Both the position numbers and the translations under genes were made by a program. A DNA stretch of 64,000 nt from Xenopus tropicalis (lineage: Eukaryota; Chordata; Amphibia; Anura; Pipidae): assembly GCF_000004195.4 (NCBI RefSeq), contig NC_030681.2, positions 26,488,982 to 26,552,981 of the forward strand, in the 5' to 3' direction. Shown piece by piece: positions 39,466-51,378 of the stretch. The notes beneath the pieces were generated by a model. It had not been told where the DNA came from. It saw only the letters and a program-made list of their open reading frames with translations, and made no database searches. Within the stretch, counting starts at the first letter, position 1. Each line of letters starts with the position of its first letter.

Positions 39466-42237
39466 GTACAGGGCTACAGAATATGTTGGCGCTTCATGAA
39501 TACGTGTTAATACAGGAATACTATAGAACCCCCCTCACTATGACACGCGTCTAACAGCATTCGGCAGGTAATCATAATATTATAATGCAAAGTGCAGTAA
39601 TAATTCCCCATGTGTAATTAATTCTCCCGGCAAACAATGCAGCCTGCTCAGGCAATTATAGGATTTCACTCACTGAAAAACTCATTTGTTTCAGCTGTGA
39701 ATAATTCTGTACACAGCACTGAATCTAATTAGTAGCCCTCTATAAGAATAAGGATAATAAATTATGCCTTGTGGCACATTATTTCATGCTCAAAGGTCCC
39801 TCAGGAACTAACAGCCATGTTTTTCTCCCATGGTCGTACCTTTTATACCCAAGCGTGTCATGGTGTTCTTACATGTTTAAGGTGATACTTGTACAAGCCA
39901 GTGTTTTCATAGGAATGTATACAGTATGCGTATTGGCACTGTTCTCTATACTCTTCCCTTATTCAAGGCTTGCTTACACAGCAATTCTGAACTCCAGCTG
40001 TCTAGACTGTGTGTGCAGCTGTGACACAGGGCATTACAAGATACTTGGATCCTTCTATCATGCATTCTGGGACTGCCCATAAAATTAAAAGTTCTGGGGA
40101 GAGACAGATGTAATAGAAGGACTATAGTATTCCTGCAGGAGGTTCAGTAGAGGGTATGGTAGAACGTTAAGCCTTATATCCCTATATGTAATGAAAAGCG
40201 CAAAGCTGCAGTTCCTGTATCCCATAGCAACCAGAAAAAAAAGACAAGGTGACTAGACGTACAGCAATAGGGGGCTACCAGGTTTGTACTTGGGGAGCTT
40301 ATAGGCACAATTGACAGTAAAGTTCACAAATGTTAGGGTATAGTTATATAGGAATTTTCAAAAATCACCAAGTTTCCAATCACTCAGAAGGCATGGATAC
40401 TAACCAAACACTGCAATAAAAAATAAAAAATTTTAGTTGCAATTTATAGACTTATGGGTAATGCAAAGTCTGACCAGGACTAATATCCCACTTTTTGTAA
40501 AGCAACGACTTGCTGATTGGTAGCTATGGATTACTAGACCTGGAGCAAACCGTATATTATCCCCTGTATCGTAGGCATATATCTGGTAATGGTACCTTAT
40601 ATACATATTAATCTGGAGACGGTTTGTAATACTATAACAATAAAAAAAGAAGCTGGGAGGCAATGGAACCTGCTGTTGTTTCACCCAACAAGACAAAAGC
40701 TGATTGACCAATTGCACCTGTTTAAGGGGATCTATTACCTGTACAAAAAAATACAATACAATGGAGCTGGGGGTGCAGCATCTACAGATTGCTGTAGATG
40801 CTGGAAGCGTTTTGGTAGCAACCAGGCATCCCTGTATCAGTCATTACAATAAATCCCCCCAGTACAATGTATCTGCGTACAACTTGTCTAAGGTGACTCT
40901 GACTTACACTCCTCATGTATCACAATTATAATTAGAGTGTTGAATTAATTTAATCAACAATATCACTGGCAGCGCACGGGGTGCTGAGGGCATAAAGCTC
41001 AAGGCAGCCATCACAAGGCAAAGCAAGGGTATTGGCTGTCAGCCAGGCATCCCTTGATTCATGTTAGTTAAACGCACATTAATCTGAATTTGGCAGCATA
41101 ATCAAGGACCTAACTGAACTGTGAAATTGAATTCTGCAGTGGAACATCATCTGACCGGGTTATGCTAAGGAGGCAAAAACAAGAGACAAAAGAGAAATCT
41201 GCGGCAGGATGCGTTACGGCACTGGTGGCACGATAGCTGGCATTCTTTCGGCAGAAAAAGGCTCCATAATTGTGGCAAACCTTGTGTATATCAACCGTGT
41301 GTCCTCAACTGAGGGACAGTGTGTATAGTAACGCAAGCCAGTGCCTAGTGGATGGGAATGGTGTGAGTATATTACATAGAGCTGAATAAAGATTATTGCC
41401 AGCTCCCTGGCGAGAGGTAATTAGCCCTGCACGTGGCACAACTTCTTCATTTCCTTTGCTGTTCAGTAACAAAGAGTGGGCAACCCCCCGAGACCCCCCC
41501 ATGAGGCACAGAGAGAAAGGAGACTGCGGATAACAATACATCTTTTATGGGTAGGAGCAGACGGGGGAGGACGGGGAGGCTGCACACATACTCTGTTAGG
41601 ATGGGAGCTTTTAGCAGCACAAACCCACGGAGCATCTTGTACTTAATGTGCTTTTTCTCTCTGCAGCATTTAATTACATTCCCTAGGGGAGAGCGCAGAG
41701 GGAAGGGAGGAGAATGCGGGGCGCGCATTGGAGATCAGATCAGCGGAGCGGATTGCGCTCTGACATGAAATCCATCACCGAGCCCCAGTGAAACGCAGTC
41801 TGGCCTCGTGCTGCTCTACAGGGTCACCGACTCCGAGTACAAAGAGATAAGCACAAGTGCTGAGCTCATCACTTTCCCCTCGCATAGGGACTCATTCTTG
41901 CCTAATGTCCCATTGCCTTCTACTTGTCCATGGACAGAAAGGACACTGGCTACAACCAGCCCTGGCAACAGGCAAAAGCCATATAAAATGATTAAGTTCG
42001 GAAAAATGTATTTATGGTCCTACAATATGTACATTTGCCTTTCATCAGCTGCTATACAAGAGGATCAGAGGGTTTGCTCTGCTAATCATCTTATTAAGGC
42101 TGAGGCCAATGGAACACAGGGCATATTTTCCATTGGTGTTTTTCAGCCAACAGAGAAGTGTCCAAACTTGGCCATGCAGCCTGCTATTTAATTAAATGAG
42201 ATGTGCCTATGACCAGCAGCGAGAGGTGGATTTTAGC

Positions 42238-42642
42238 TTAAAGGAACAGTAAAACCAAGTAATAAAAGTGTTTTAAAGTAAATAAAATATAATATACTGT
42301 TGCCCTAAACCGGTAACAGTTGTACGTTTGCTTCAGAAATGCTATTTTATAAATAAGCTGCTGTGTAGCCATGGGGCAGTCATTCAAGCTAGAAAAAAGA
42401 AAAAACATAGGTTACATAGCAGATAACAGATATGCTCCGTAGAATACAATGGTGTTTAACAGAGCTTATCTGTTATGTAACCTGTGCCATTTAGCCCTAT
42501 TTCACCATGAATGGCTGCTCCCATGGCTACACAGCTTGTTTATATAAACTGTAGTAGTCTCTTTAAACACACAGCTTTTCCCAATGCAAGGCAACAGTAC
42601 ATTCCATTTTATTTTTATTTTTTTGTGTTACTGTTCCTTTAA
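42238..42642. mobile_element. T2-like foldback MITE with intact ends
   Basis: It starts TTAAAGGAACAGTAAAACC and ends TGTTACTGTTCCTTTAA, fitting TTAAAGGRR at both ends. The interior palindrome is the same as at 16261-16685. Confidence 0.85.
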
Positions 42643-42744
42643 AAAAAGAAGGTAGAGCAAAATCAGTTGATCAAGTACATGTAAACCCCAAAATAACGTG
42701 TTGCTTAACAAAAGAAAATGTTTCCACATACTATAAGGGAATAG

Positions 42745-43025
42745 GTAATGTAGAATCACCAGGAAGGACCAAGTTATTAGCCCCCTCCCAGTGATTCTAG
42801 TTGCTTATTTCAGACCCTGGGTCAGCACTGATCATCTTCCGAAAATGCAATGGCCCTGTAAGGTTTTTGTCTCAGTGCTCCAGCGTCCTATTCTCTGCAC
42901 AGGGCCAGCACATGCGTCATACAGAAATCATTTGCCGACCTCTGTACTGTGCAAGCTCTGAGGATAGTGGGCCATGTTGCCCCCCCCCCCCAATGATTCT
43001 ATCTTTCCTTGTCCTTTATATTAAA
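42745..43025. mobile_element. Possible TTAA-type MITE, diverged
   Basis: Left blocks GAAGGACCAAGTTATTAGCC and CCCCTCCCAGTGATTC are mirrored by CCCCCCCCCCAATGATTC and TCCTTGTCCTTTATA on the right, following the plan of 20289-20569. Confidence 0.45.
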
Positions 43026-43041
43026 TTTAATATAGTTACTG

Positions 43042-43045
<4 letters not shown>

Positions 43046-43087
<42 letters not shown>
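43046..43087. repeat. (TA)n microsatellite
   Basis: About 21 uninterrupted TA units. Confidence 0.95.
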
Positions 43088-43095
<8 letters not shown>

Positions 43096-43268
43096 TGAAA
43101 AAAAAAAACACTGCAACACTGTAATGAATGCATCAATAAATTCTTTAAAAGCATAGAAATTAAATTGATGGGTTGACATTCCCTTTATAGAAGAATGTAA
43201 AATGTAAAGTTGTTGTTCAAGAAAATATAGAAACTGTTTTAATGGTTACAGGTATATCTGCATACATC

Positions 43269-43454
43269 AGGGATGCACTGAATCCAGGAATCAGTTCGGC
43301 CAAGATACTGCCTTTTTCAGAAGGATTTGTCCGAGTCCACGGTCCTGGCCAAACCAAATCTGAATCCCAGTCCCAGCCCAGTATGTGGCTGAACCTTTCA
43401 CAAAGGATTTGGGGTTCAGCTGAATCCTAAAATAGTGGATTCAGTGCACCCCTA
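43269..43454. mobile_element. MITE with AGGGATGCACTGAATCC ends
   Basis: The ends AGGGATGCACTGAATCC and GGATTCAGTGCACCCCT are inverted. Same family as 10428-10699 and 18161-18404, but shorter inside. Confidence 0.7.
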
Positions 43455-43977
43455 CAATATATACAGAATTAACATTGAGATTCAGTTCTTTATAGTGGGA
43501 AACATCAAAGGCAGCATAATATCCTGAAGTGCGGCAGCTTCCCCCATCCCCATAATCTATGCTGCTAAGCTCACATTCTCCTTTAGTGCAGAGAAACATC
43601 ACTTCTGTCAGAATAATCTCTTCCCGTGTCTCAGGGAATTTAAGAAGCTCGAGCAGAGCAACACACAGGCACAAAAAGCAATAATAATTCTACTGATTTG
43701 ACAAGCATACACAGCAAGATCATGCTAATACAGTGAGTGTAAAGTATCCCATCTGTAAGTCATGCAGGAATTCCATCATCAGAAAGAACCACAAGGCAAC
43801 CCATGATAACATAACAGTTGCCTGGTCAGTGGTTGCCATTCTGATGGCTTAGTCACACTCCTGGGGCAAGTGCCAGAAAGGATAAACCTAAAGTTCGGAG
43901 GATGTTCCGAACATGAAATAGTTGGCAGATACCAGTCGTACCAAAGTTCCATTGTAGGTCCCCCAAGGATATCAGAT

Positions 43978-44155
43978 ACACAATACATTCACAGAATTTT
44001 TCGTTAGCCAACTGAAATTTTCTAACCTGGCCAACTGACTAAATGACCAATAATACCAAAATTATTGAAACGATAATTTGAGCCTACACACAGTCCGAAA
44101 ATCGTCCAGAACTAGGTTTCGCTTGATTTTATCAGTACGTGTATGGCCAGCTTAA
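43978..44155. mobile_element. Partial MITE with TATGGCCAGCTTA end
   Basis: The right end ACGTGTATGGCCAGCTTA matches the right end of 50328-50785. The left end is not recognisable. Confidence 0.4.
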
Positions 44156-46599
44156 AGGACAGTTAGGGGCAGATTGAGGGAGAATGGCAAGTTGCTGTGA
44201 GAGATACACATAAAGGACCAGCTTGAAGGGAATGGATTTGGGGTGAACACTTATTTGCAGCCTTAGATAGGGCAACCTATTGGTAGCTTGTGAGGTACAG
44301 TGTATAATATTATATATCTCAATAACATATATATATATATAATATCTCAATAAAGTATGTGTGTGTGGGGGGATTAGAACACACACTTTGGTTTTGTTAT
44401 AGTCCAAATCCTGATTAAGATTATGCTAATCAGCCCCAGATTCTGCTAAAGATACCCCCAAAAAGCAAGAAAACACCACACAAGTATAATACCTGTTCTA
44501 ATTGGAATTAACAACAAGTAGAAGTTAGAGAATATGCCTCATAAAGGTTCAGTTCTGACTCCAGTTATAGAATGATATTCTTTTGACTTGGGGTTTGTAA
44601 CAGAGCTGAAGTAGATCCTAGGAATGGTTGGAAATGAAAATTCATGAGCATTAATCTAATCAGGCACTATGCCTAACAGCTACGGGGAGTTTATAAGAAA
44701 TGACTCGTGCCGGTTATTAGAGCTTAAGCAAAATAGATTCCTTTTGTGTTGCCGGCTCAATGGGAATGGGAACTAAAGCCTTCCTTTTAGAAAGTAACGC
44801 CGCACTCGGCAACTCATACCAACCCCCTCTTGATCGGAATAGAGAATTAAGCTTTATTACTAAAGCCATTTATCTTTGCTCACATGACTGCAATAAATAT
44901 CACTCCCTACATTTCATTTCAAGTTCCAATATAAAAAATAACACTAACATTAAAAATAATTATTGATATTGCCCATTGGGGAATAAAAACACACATTACA
45001 TTTTTGCACAAAATGTACAAAATAAGGCAGTCATGGGCAAGTGGAGGTTTTCCAGATGCTGAGAACTGCAACACCTAGCAACCCTATGAAATAAAGTTTC
45101 CCACATTGCTAGGATACAACGTAGAGTTACTTGGCCCCACTTAGTGCCATAGCATGCTGATAGGCAGACCCATTCCCAACCCGGTCCTGCTGACTTGTTA
45201 CTTGAACCTACCCGCAATGAGTTTATTTACCATCCAACCCAGGGTATTTGCAGACCAACCGCCAAGTTGGTGAACAGGGGACTTACTACCCAAAACCAGA
45301 CTGCTTTGTGGGCGAGTGTGTCTGTGAGTAGTCAATGAGCCATCTACCTGGGAAAATAGAGCAGAGCTAATGTTCATGGGCCACTATACCCCAACAGACA
45401 CCTTCCTGCTAAGGGTACTAATATGAAGTCAGTCCTCCCTTGGCTGCTATAACTCTCATGGGAAAACCATTGGAGCTTTGTTGCTGACTGGAAGGGAATC
45501 CAACCTACAAGAACATTATTGCGGGTAAAAATGTATTTTTGGCATTCAGTTCATCCAAGAATGGTTTAACTGGGTTTTAAATCAGGGGTCTGTGCTAGCC
45601 TATTCCATTGTCATCAATCAGCAGAAAATTAAGTTACTGAGAAAAGAAATGTCTTATGATGTAGCTCTGAAACATCAGATGACTTCTTTGCTCACAATCT
45701 TAATTTTCTAAACAGAGCAACATTGCAAAATGTTTCCCTAAGCTAAAAACTTTAGAGTAATGGCATATGAGATGATTTCAGACCTTTACCCACATACTTA
45801 CTGCTATAAAATGTGAAGTTAAGGTGTTTTCACGTGACTTTCACAGGGATCAGTGGAGGGTACTTTTCATTTTGAGGTTTGTTTTTAGCAAAAATATTAT
45901 ATAGAAGGAGAAAACACCCCAAATCTCCACTGGCCTTAAGGATCAAGAAGCTACCCAAAAGGACTTGGTCAACAAATGCAGGTAAATTCCTGTTCAGCAG
46001 ACAACCTTATTTATTCAAAGACATTAATGCTGGTTATATCATTTTCAGCTCACTGCTTAATTACATACTTGCTCATTACTTTTTTTTTTATTGGGAGAAA
46101 GTTTTCTGTATTAAAGGCACATTAATTCTCCATTAAGGTTTAATTATTCTGTGTAATTACTTTTTTTGACACCTGATATTATATGATCTGAATCATCACA
46201 TTTAAGACATACCGATAAAGAATTATATTTTAAGCATGACAGTAGGAATGATTAAGTACATTCCCCTAATTTGAATTGCCCATTATAGTCCGCAAACTGG
46301 TTGGTATAGCAGAGCGCAATTTTAACCTTTTCTGTGTCAGAATCCATTGAAAGAAAAATCATAACATATTTGCCAACTACAGTTATTCAAAGTTTGCTCC
46401 AAGCCAAATTTAAAACAGCCCGTCTTAATAAGCATTTGCTCACCACTTCATAAGATTGGTCCAGGTGCCTTGCCCTGGACCCTTCACTCGGGGGAATTTT
46501 TTCTCACATAAATCAAAGTTTTTCTATGGACACTCACCACACTGATCCAATAGTCTGGGTGCAGCGGCCCAGACCCGTAGCAAGGGAGACCCAGCAGTC

Positions 46600-46786
46600 A
46601 CAAGTACAATTTCTCAGATGGGTGCGCACTCCAAACACAAATGGAGGTGGTTAAGAAACAAAGCTTTATTTTACATCAGTCCTGACGACTACATGTTGAA
46701 AGGCACCACACACGTCAGGATTAATGTGAAATACAACTCAATTTGTGTTTGGAGTGCACACCCACTTGAGAAATTGTGCTTGTGAT
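46600..46786. repeat. Inverted repeat with about 95-base spacer
   Basis: ACAATTTCTCAGATGGGTGC followed by GCACTCCAAACACAAAT on the left is mirrored by ATTTGTGTTTGGAGTGC followed by CCACTTGAGAAATTGTGC on the right. Probably a decayed MITE of unknown family. Confidence 0.6.
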
Positions 46787-46814
46787 AATATATTTGTGTC
46801 TGTATTTTACCCTA

Positions 46815-47015
46815 CGATTTAGATTGTAAGCTCTATGGGGCAGGGATCTCTATCCTCTTGTCTCTTTAATTCTTAACTTATTGAAACTGTACCTTGGATT
46901 TATTTGTATTTAATGTTATACGTTGTATTTATCTATTATTATTTTAATAACAGCCTGTTGTACAGCGCAGCATACATAAGTAGTGCTTTATAAATAAAGA
47001 TATACATACATACAT
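46815..47015 (+). mobile_element. LINE-like 3' end fragment
   Basis: GATTGTAAGCTCTATGGGGC, then GTTGTACAGCGCAGCATAC and GCTTTATAAATAAA, ending in an ATACATAC tail. This is the + strand counterpart of 15563-15702. The clade (CR1/L2) is a guess. Confidence 0.5.
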
Positions 47016-47253
47016 ATACATTTGCCACCAATCAAGCCCATTACTGACCACTCTACGCCATGCTTGTCCATATATTGACGGTGCCGCACTTATTTACATA
47101 CTTGTGCACATCATGCCCCCTGCACTGAAATCAGAGATGGGCAGGTATAGAAATCAGCACTGACGACCAGGGTGGGTTTGGGTCAGCACAGGCAGAAAAA
47201 ATTTTCGACCCTAAAATCATTAATTGACACATGCACAGACATACACACACTAA

Positions 47254-47649
47254 GGGGCAGATTCATCAATGTACGATTGGGTCTGAATTGGAAAAATTCA
47301 TGTTTTTTCCAATTTATAACACTTTGTATTTTTCCAAATTTTCCTTAATTTCCGCAACTTTTTCGTGCTTTGCGTCAAATTTGTGCGACAAATACGTAAA
47401 TCGTATTTGTCGCAAAGACTACGAAAGTTTTGGAATTCATTCAAGCTCTGGTATCGCCAGGTTGGAGCAGCAGAGTGCCATTGAGTCCTATGGAGTCATG
47501 CACTGAAGGTTCAAAGTCAGAAAGGTTTGCATGCCGTTTATGATCGTTCAGATATGAAAATTTTGTAACTTTCGGATCTTCATACGACCACAACACGAAT
47601 TTTCTCGCAATTAATTATTTGAAATTCGGACATTGATAAATCTGCCCCA
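47254..47649. mobile_element. Foldback MITE, GGGGCAGATTCATCAAT ends
   Basis: GGGGCAGATTCATCAATGT on the left mirrors ACATTGATAAATCTGCCCC on the right. The interior is built of TTTTTCGTGC-like and GTCGCAAA-like inverted blocks. Related to 29493-30080. Confidence 0.75.
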
Positions 47650-49229
47650 TATTGTATGTTTCGGGAATATGGAAGGAAACTACTTTGGGTGAGGTGCAAG
47701 TCCTGTAGTGCTAGATATTATAGTGCCATACTTAAATGACAAGGAAACTTTGGGGGACAACCCACCCAGTGATCTAGCTCATCTCCTACTCTAGGCCAGA
47801 CCTCCTCTCTTTCAAAAAAAAATGCTGACCCACGGTATTTTATTGAGAATACACTTTTGCTAAGAAATGCCTATGAAAAATATGACCAGAGGTAAATAAT
47901 AAAGACCACCACGTAGGGTTAACCTTGATGCTGTATGGTGGCTTGACTACTTTATCATTATAATCTTGAAACTAAACACCCCTGTTGTTGAAAAAGTTAT
48001 GCACTTGCACAAATACTAAAAGAGGGTTCTAGGGAATGTGTATCCATCAGTCCACTTTTTTGTACTTTTATAGTAAAATTGGCCAGAGTTGTACTTAGCC
48101 TTGGTGTAAGCTCCCACAATGCCTTGTTTTGTAATTCTGCACTTTATCCTTAGCCCCATTGCTTTCCTGATATCCCATGCCGTACTCTGCATGAACCTTT
48201 CAAAAGTTGGCACAGGGTTTTTATGTTGTTTACTGAAAACTTTACAAAATAAATTTAACAGAGCTTAGGTACTAAGTGAACGGTTAAGAATAAATGTCAG
48301 TAAGGCGTCTTGCATAATATACCCCCAGCCAGTGCAGCCAGTAAACAGTGTAATTAGGAAATAAAAAGTAAGCCATACAAATCATGACCGAATCCTTTGA
48401 ACTCTGACAAAAATGTCTCCCGAGATGCCAAGGGTTCCTACAGATAAAGGCAGGAATATTTGCATTTCAATAAAAACACGAGGGGTATCCAGTTAAACCT
48501 TGTGCAATGAAAAAACCCTGGCTTGCCTTATTAATCTCTTATTATACACAGTAGAAGGGCCCAGAACATTATAGTTAAGGGGTATGCCCCAATATGAAGT
48601 TCATTGATAGAATTATTATTCAATTATGCAATGATGTATATTCCCTTACTTGCACATACAGGTACTTCCTGGATGTTTCATTGTACCTTACTGGAAAAAG
48701 GATTATGCGCTAGGACATAATAAGATTGAATATATTGCTTGCATGATAACTGTCACAATGAACAGATGCACAATACCAGAGATTTTTTCTTTTCTGGGAT
48801 GAAGAACCCTGAGCACTGGAGGAAATATTTCTGCCCTGAATAAATTAAGTAGCATTCAACTTATTTGACAATCTATGTGCAACTTCCCTTTGCTCCAGTT
48901 GTATTAGGCACAGTGCAACGACAATGTACCAGGTGAGAAGTTCTGCTCCTACCATTCTAGTGAACAAAAGAAGTAAGACTGCTTTTTTTTATTAAACTAA
49001 CTGTACAACATAGTGGGATTTTTATGGAAGGTATCCAAAGCTGCCAGGTTTTAGAATATAGGTGGGTAACCTGTGACCCCTGGCTGTTGGTAGGTGGCTG
49101 GATCAAAAATGTCTAATGTTGGACATTGCAGGTTTACAGGTATAGGTATCCATTTTGTATGTTCTAATAATTAATTTCAATATTATTTCCCAAAGCAATA
49201 CAGTAAGAAAACCTGTGCATTTGTATTAC

Positions 49230-50009
49230 CTTTGGAATACACCCTCCGGTTTCTGACAAGCGTGGGTAGGTATAAGAACTGAACGGATGGCCTTGCTGGT
49301 TAGTTTTCATAACCCCTGCACCATATGGTATGATTGGTTCTTGAAGGCCAGACCCTGACCTTGACCTTTGTCTCATGGCTGGTTGAGGACTTGTTTGGGT
49401 GATGTACGATGACTTTGGCCTCTTGTCATAATCATCCTTGGGTAGCCCTTCGCCCCATTCACTGTACTCAAGTCTTTCTCTCGAGCCCTCACTTAGCATT
49501 ATTGTCCCTGTAATAGATGGCGGAAAATAATCCCTGTAGTCCTGAAGTGATGTACCAGCAATACTGTGGTAATCATACTGATCAACGGATTTACTTTTTG
49601 TTTCCAGCTGGGGATGATATTCCGATGGGTAACTTGACAAATCTGCCCTAACGGATTTTACTTCAGGGAAATAGGTTTCATAGGATCTCATTTTAACTGG
49701 ATGGCCATTGTGCCTCACGGGTTTATTTGCTCTATAATAAACCTCTGCCTCCTCCGCGCTAAGGCTTCTTTCCTTGTATCGTTCAGAAATATTACTTCTT
49801 TGCACTTCAGGTTCACAGCTATACTGGGAGAAGGCAAAGAAGCCATTTTCTTCTGGGTATCCTTTCAAGTGGTTGGAATGTCCCAGACGGGGAGTTGGCG
49901 GGCTTTCTTTGCGAAGGGAATTGGATCTTGTCACTGAGATATTATCAAAGTCTTCCAGCAGGCCATTGATGTACGCATCTTGCGGTGGTTTACTGCCTCT
50001 CACTATAGT
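49230..50009 (-). CDS. PAK5: PAK5 coding exon 2 (regulatory linker)
   Basis: The minus-strand acceptor TTCTTTTTGCAG precedes 50009 and the donor GTAATA follows 49230. It has 260 codons (69-328), beginning TIVRGSKPPQDAYINGLLED, then SVTRSNSLRKESPPTP and near its end TSPQPAMRQRSRSGSGLQEP and YTYPRLSETGGCIPK. This is the disordered, Ser-rich linker peculiar to PAK5. The middle part is much less like human than the ends. Phase 0 at both ends. Confidence 0.97.
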
Positions 50010-50327
50010 CTGCAAAAAGAAAGAACAAAGCGGTTACAAAGAGCAGTAAAGAGTTTTTTCACAATCCAGTAAAAATAATTTGTTTTAAGCAAAAAGAGAC
50101 TATATATTCTTTCAGGGTACATTTATATGCATAATCCAAAAACTGACTTAGGTAACAAAAAGGAGCTCAGTTTATACTTCTTGCTATAAAATCAAAATGT
50201 GGCATCAACGCTCACATTTCTAACTCAGGAACAAATTATCTAGAATTTCCAAGGTTGGTAAGTCAATTAGTAAGCTGATCCAAATTCTATGTGTCTAAAT
50301 CAGCTTTAATTGTTTGCAGGGCCTGTG

Positions 50328-50785
50328 AGGCCTAAAGCTAACCATGCACGCATCAATATAAGCTTCATACGATTTTCGGACCGTGTGTCGGCTCCGATTT
50401 GTTGTCCCGAGAACTTTTATATAATAGCAATTAGTCATTCAGCTAATCGGACAGGTTGGACAATTTCTGTTAGAAAATTTATATCTGTGCATGTATTGCC
50501 TATCTGAAGACATCCATGGGTGACCTACAATTATTAACATTATTATTATTAACATTTATTTATAAAGCGACAACATATTCCACAGCGCTGTACAATAAGT
50601 ATGTATTTCAATGTCTGACAATTATTAATGGCCAAAACACCATCAGATTTGTTATTTTTAAGACTTTAATTAAGACAAATCACATCTGAATTTTAGTTTT
50701 AGATTGTTGTATTATAATGTCTGATCAATATCTGAATATTTTTTGTAAGACAACTAAAATCTGAACATTTATGGCCAGCTTAACA
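50328..50785. mobile_element. MITE with TAAGCTGGCCATA-type ends
   Basis: The left end AAAGCTAACCATGCACGCATC and the right end ATTTATGGCCAGCTTA are imperfect inverted ends. A LINE-like fragment at 50541-50602 sits inside it. Confidence 0.55.
50541..50602 (-). mobile_element. LINE-like 3' tail fragment nested in a MITE
   Basis: On the minus strand: ACTTATTGTACAGCGCTGTG, then TTATAAATAAATGTTAAT. This matches the tail of the fragment at 15563-15702. Confidence 0.5.
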
Positions 50786-51184
50786 GGAGATGATTTAAAT
50801 ATAATTATAATAACTAGGTAAATTAGCAAAAGATTTGAAGTGGCTTGGTTAGATATGCTATCTTCTTAACATACCCTATCAGTCCCTGGTATAATGGAAT
50901 CTTATTTAATATTTAGGGTTCTTCACCTTAGGGGGGGCTACAAATTGTAGTTTTTTTTATACAAATGTGTTTCCCCTGAAGCTGCTGCCCTAATAACGTT
51001 TGTGGTGTTTATACAAGCATTAGGGCCCTAATTTTCTGTACTACACAATTAGTTGTGTAATATACTTTCATAACTTGTGGACTGGTCTCAACCACTAAGT
51101 ACTGCTGAAAACAGGAGTCCGGAATTCACTAAACAATTGTCGCTGTGAAGTATTTGAAAAAGTACGAATCACAAAAATACATTT

Positions 51185-51378
51185 AGGCTGATGTCCCATG
51201 GAGCAAGTTAGTCGCCCTCCATAGATCTCGGCTATGGCGGGCGACTAACTGCTCCGAAATGCCCTTCCATCTGAAACAATAGGAGTCGCCAGTGGAAAGG
51301 CCTTTGCATTGCTTTGGTTTTCCAAAATCACGCAAAGTTTCCTCCTACAGGCTAACTCGCTCTGTGGGGTATCAGTCT
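51185..51378. mobile_element. Foldback MITE, GGCTGATGTCCCATGGAGC end
   Basis: GATGTCCCATGGAGCAAGTT on the left is mirrored by GGCTAACTCGCTCTGTGGGG further right. The interior CGCCCTCCATAG..CTATGGCGGGCG also folds. Same family as 58602-58915. Confidence 0.6.

Larger units (their letters stand above)
38002..49229 (-). other. PAK5 intron, 11.2 kb
   Basis: The intron is a mix of repeats (39139-39465, 42238-42642, 42745-43025, 43046-43087, 43269-43454, 46600-46786, 46815-47015, 47254-47649) and apparently single-copy DNA. Single-copy stretches that look more complex or CpG-bearing include about 39540-39770, 40930-41240, 41500-41840 and 44600-44960. No additional coding exon is supported. Confidence 0.6.
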
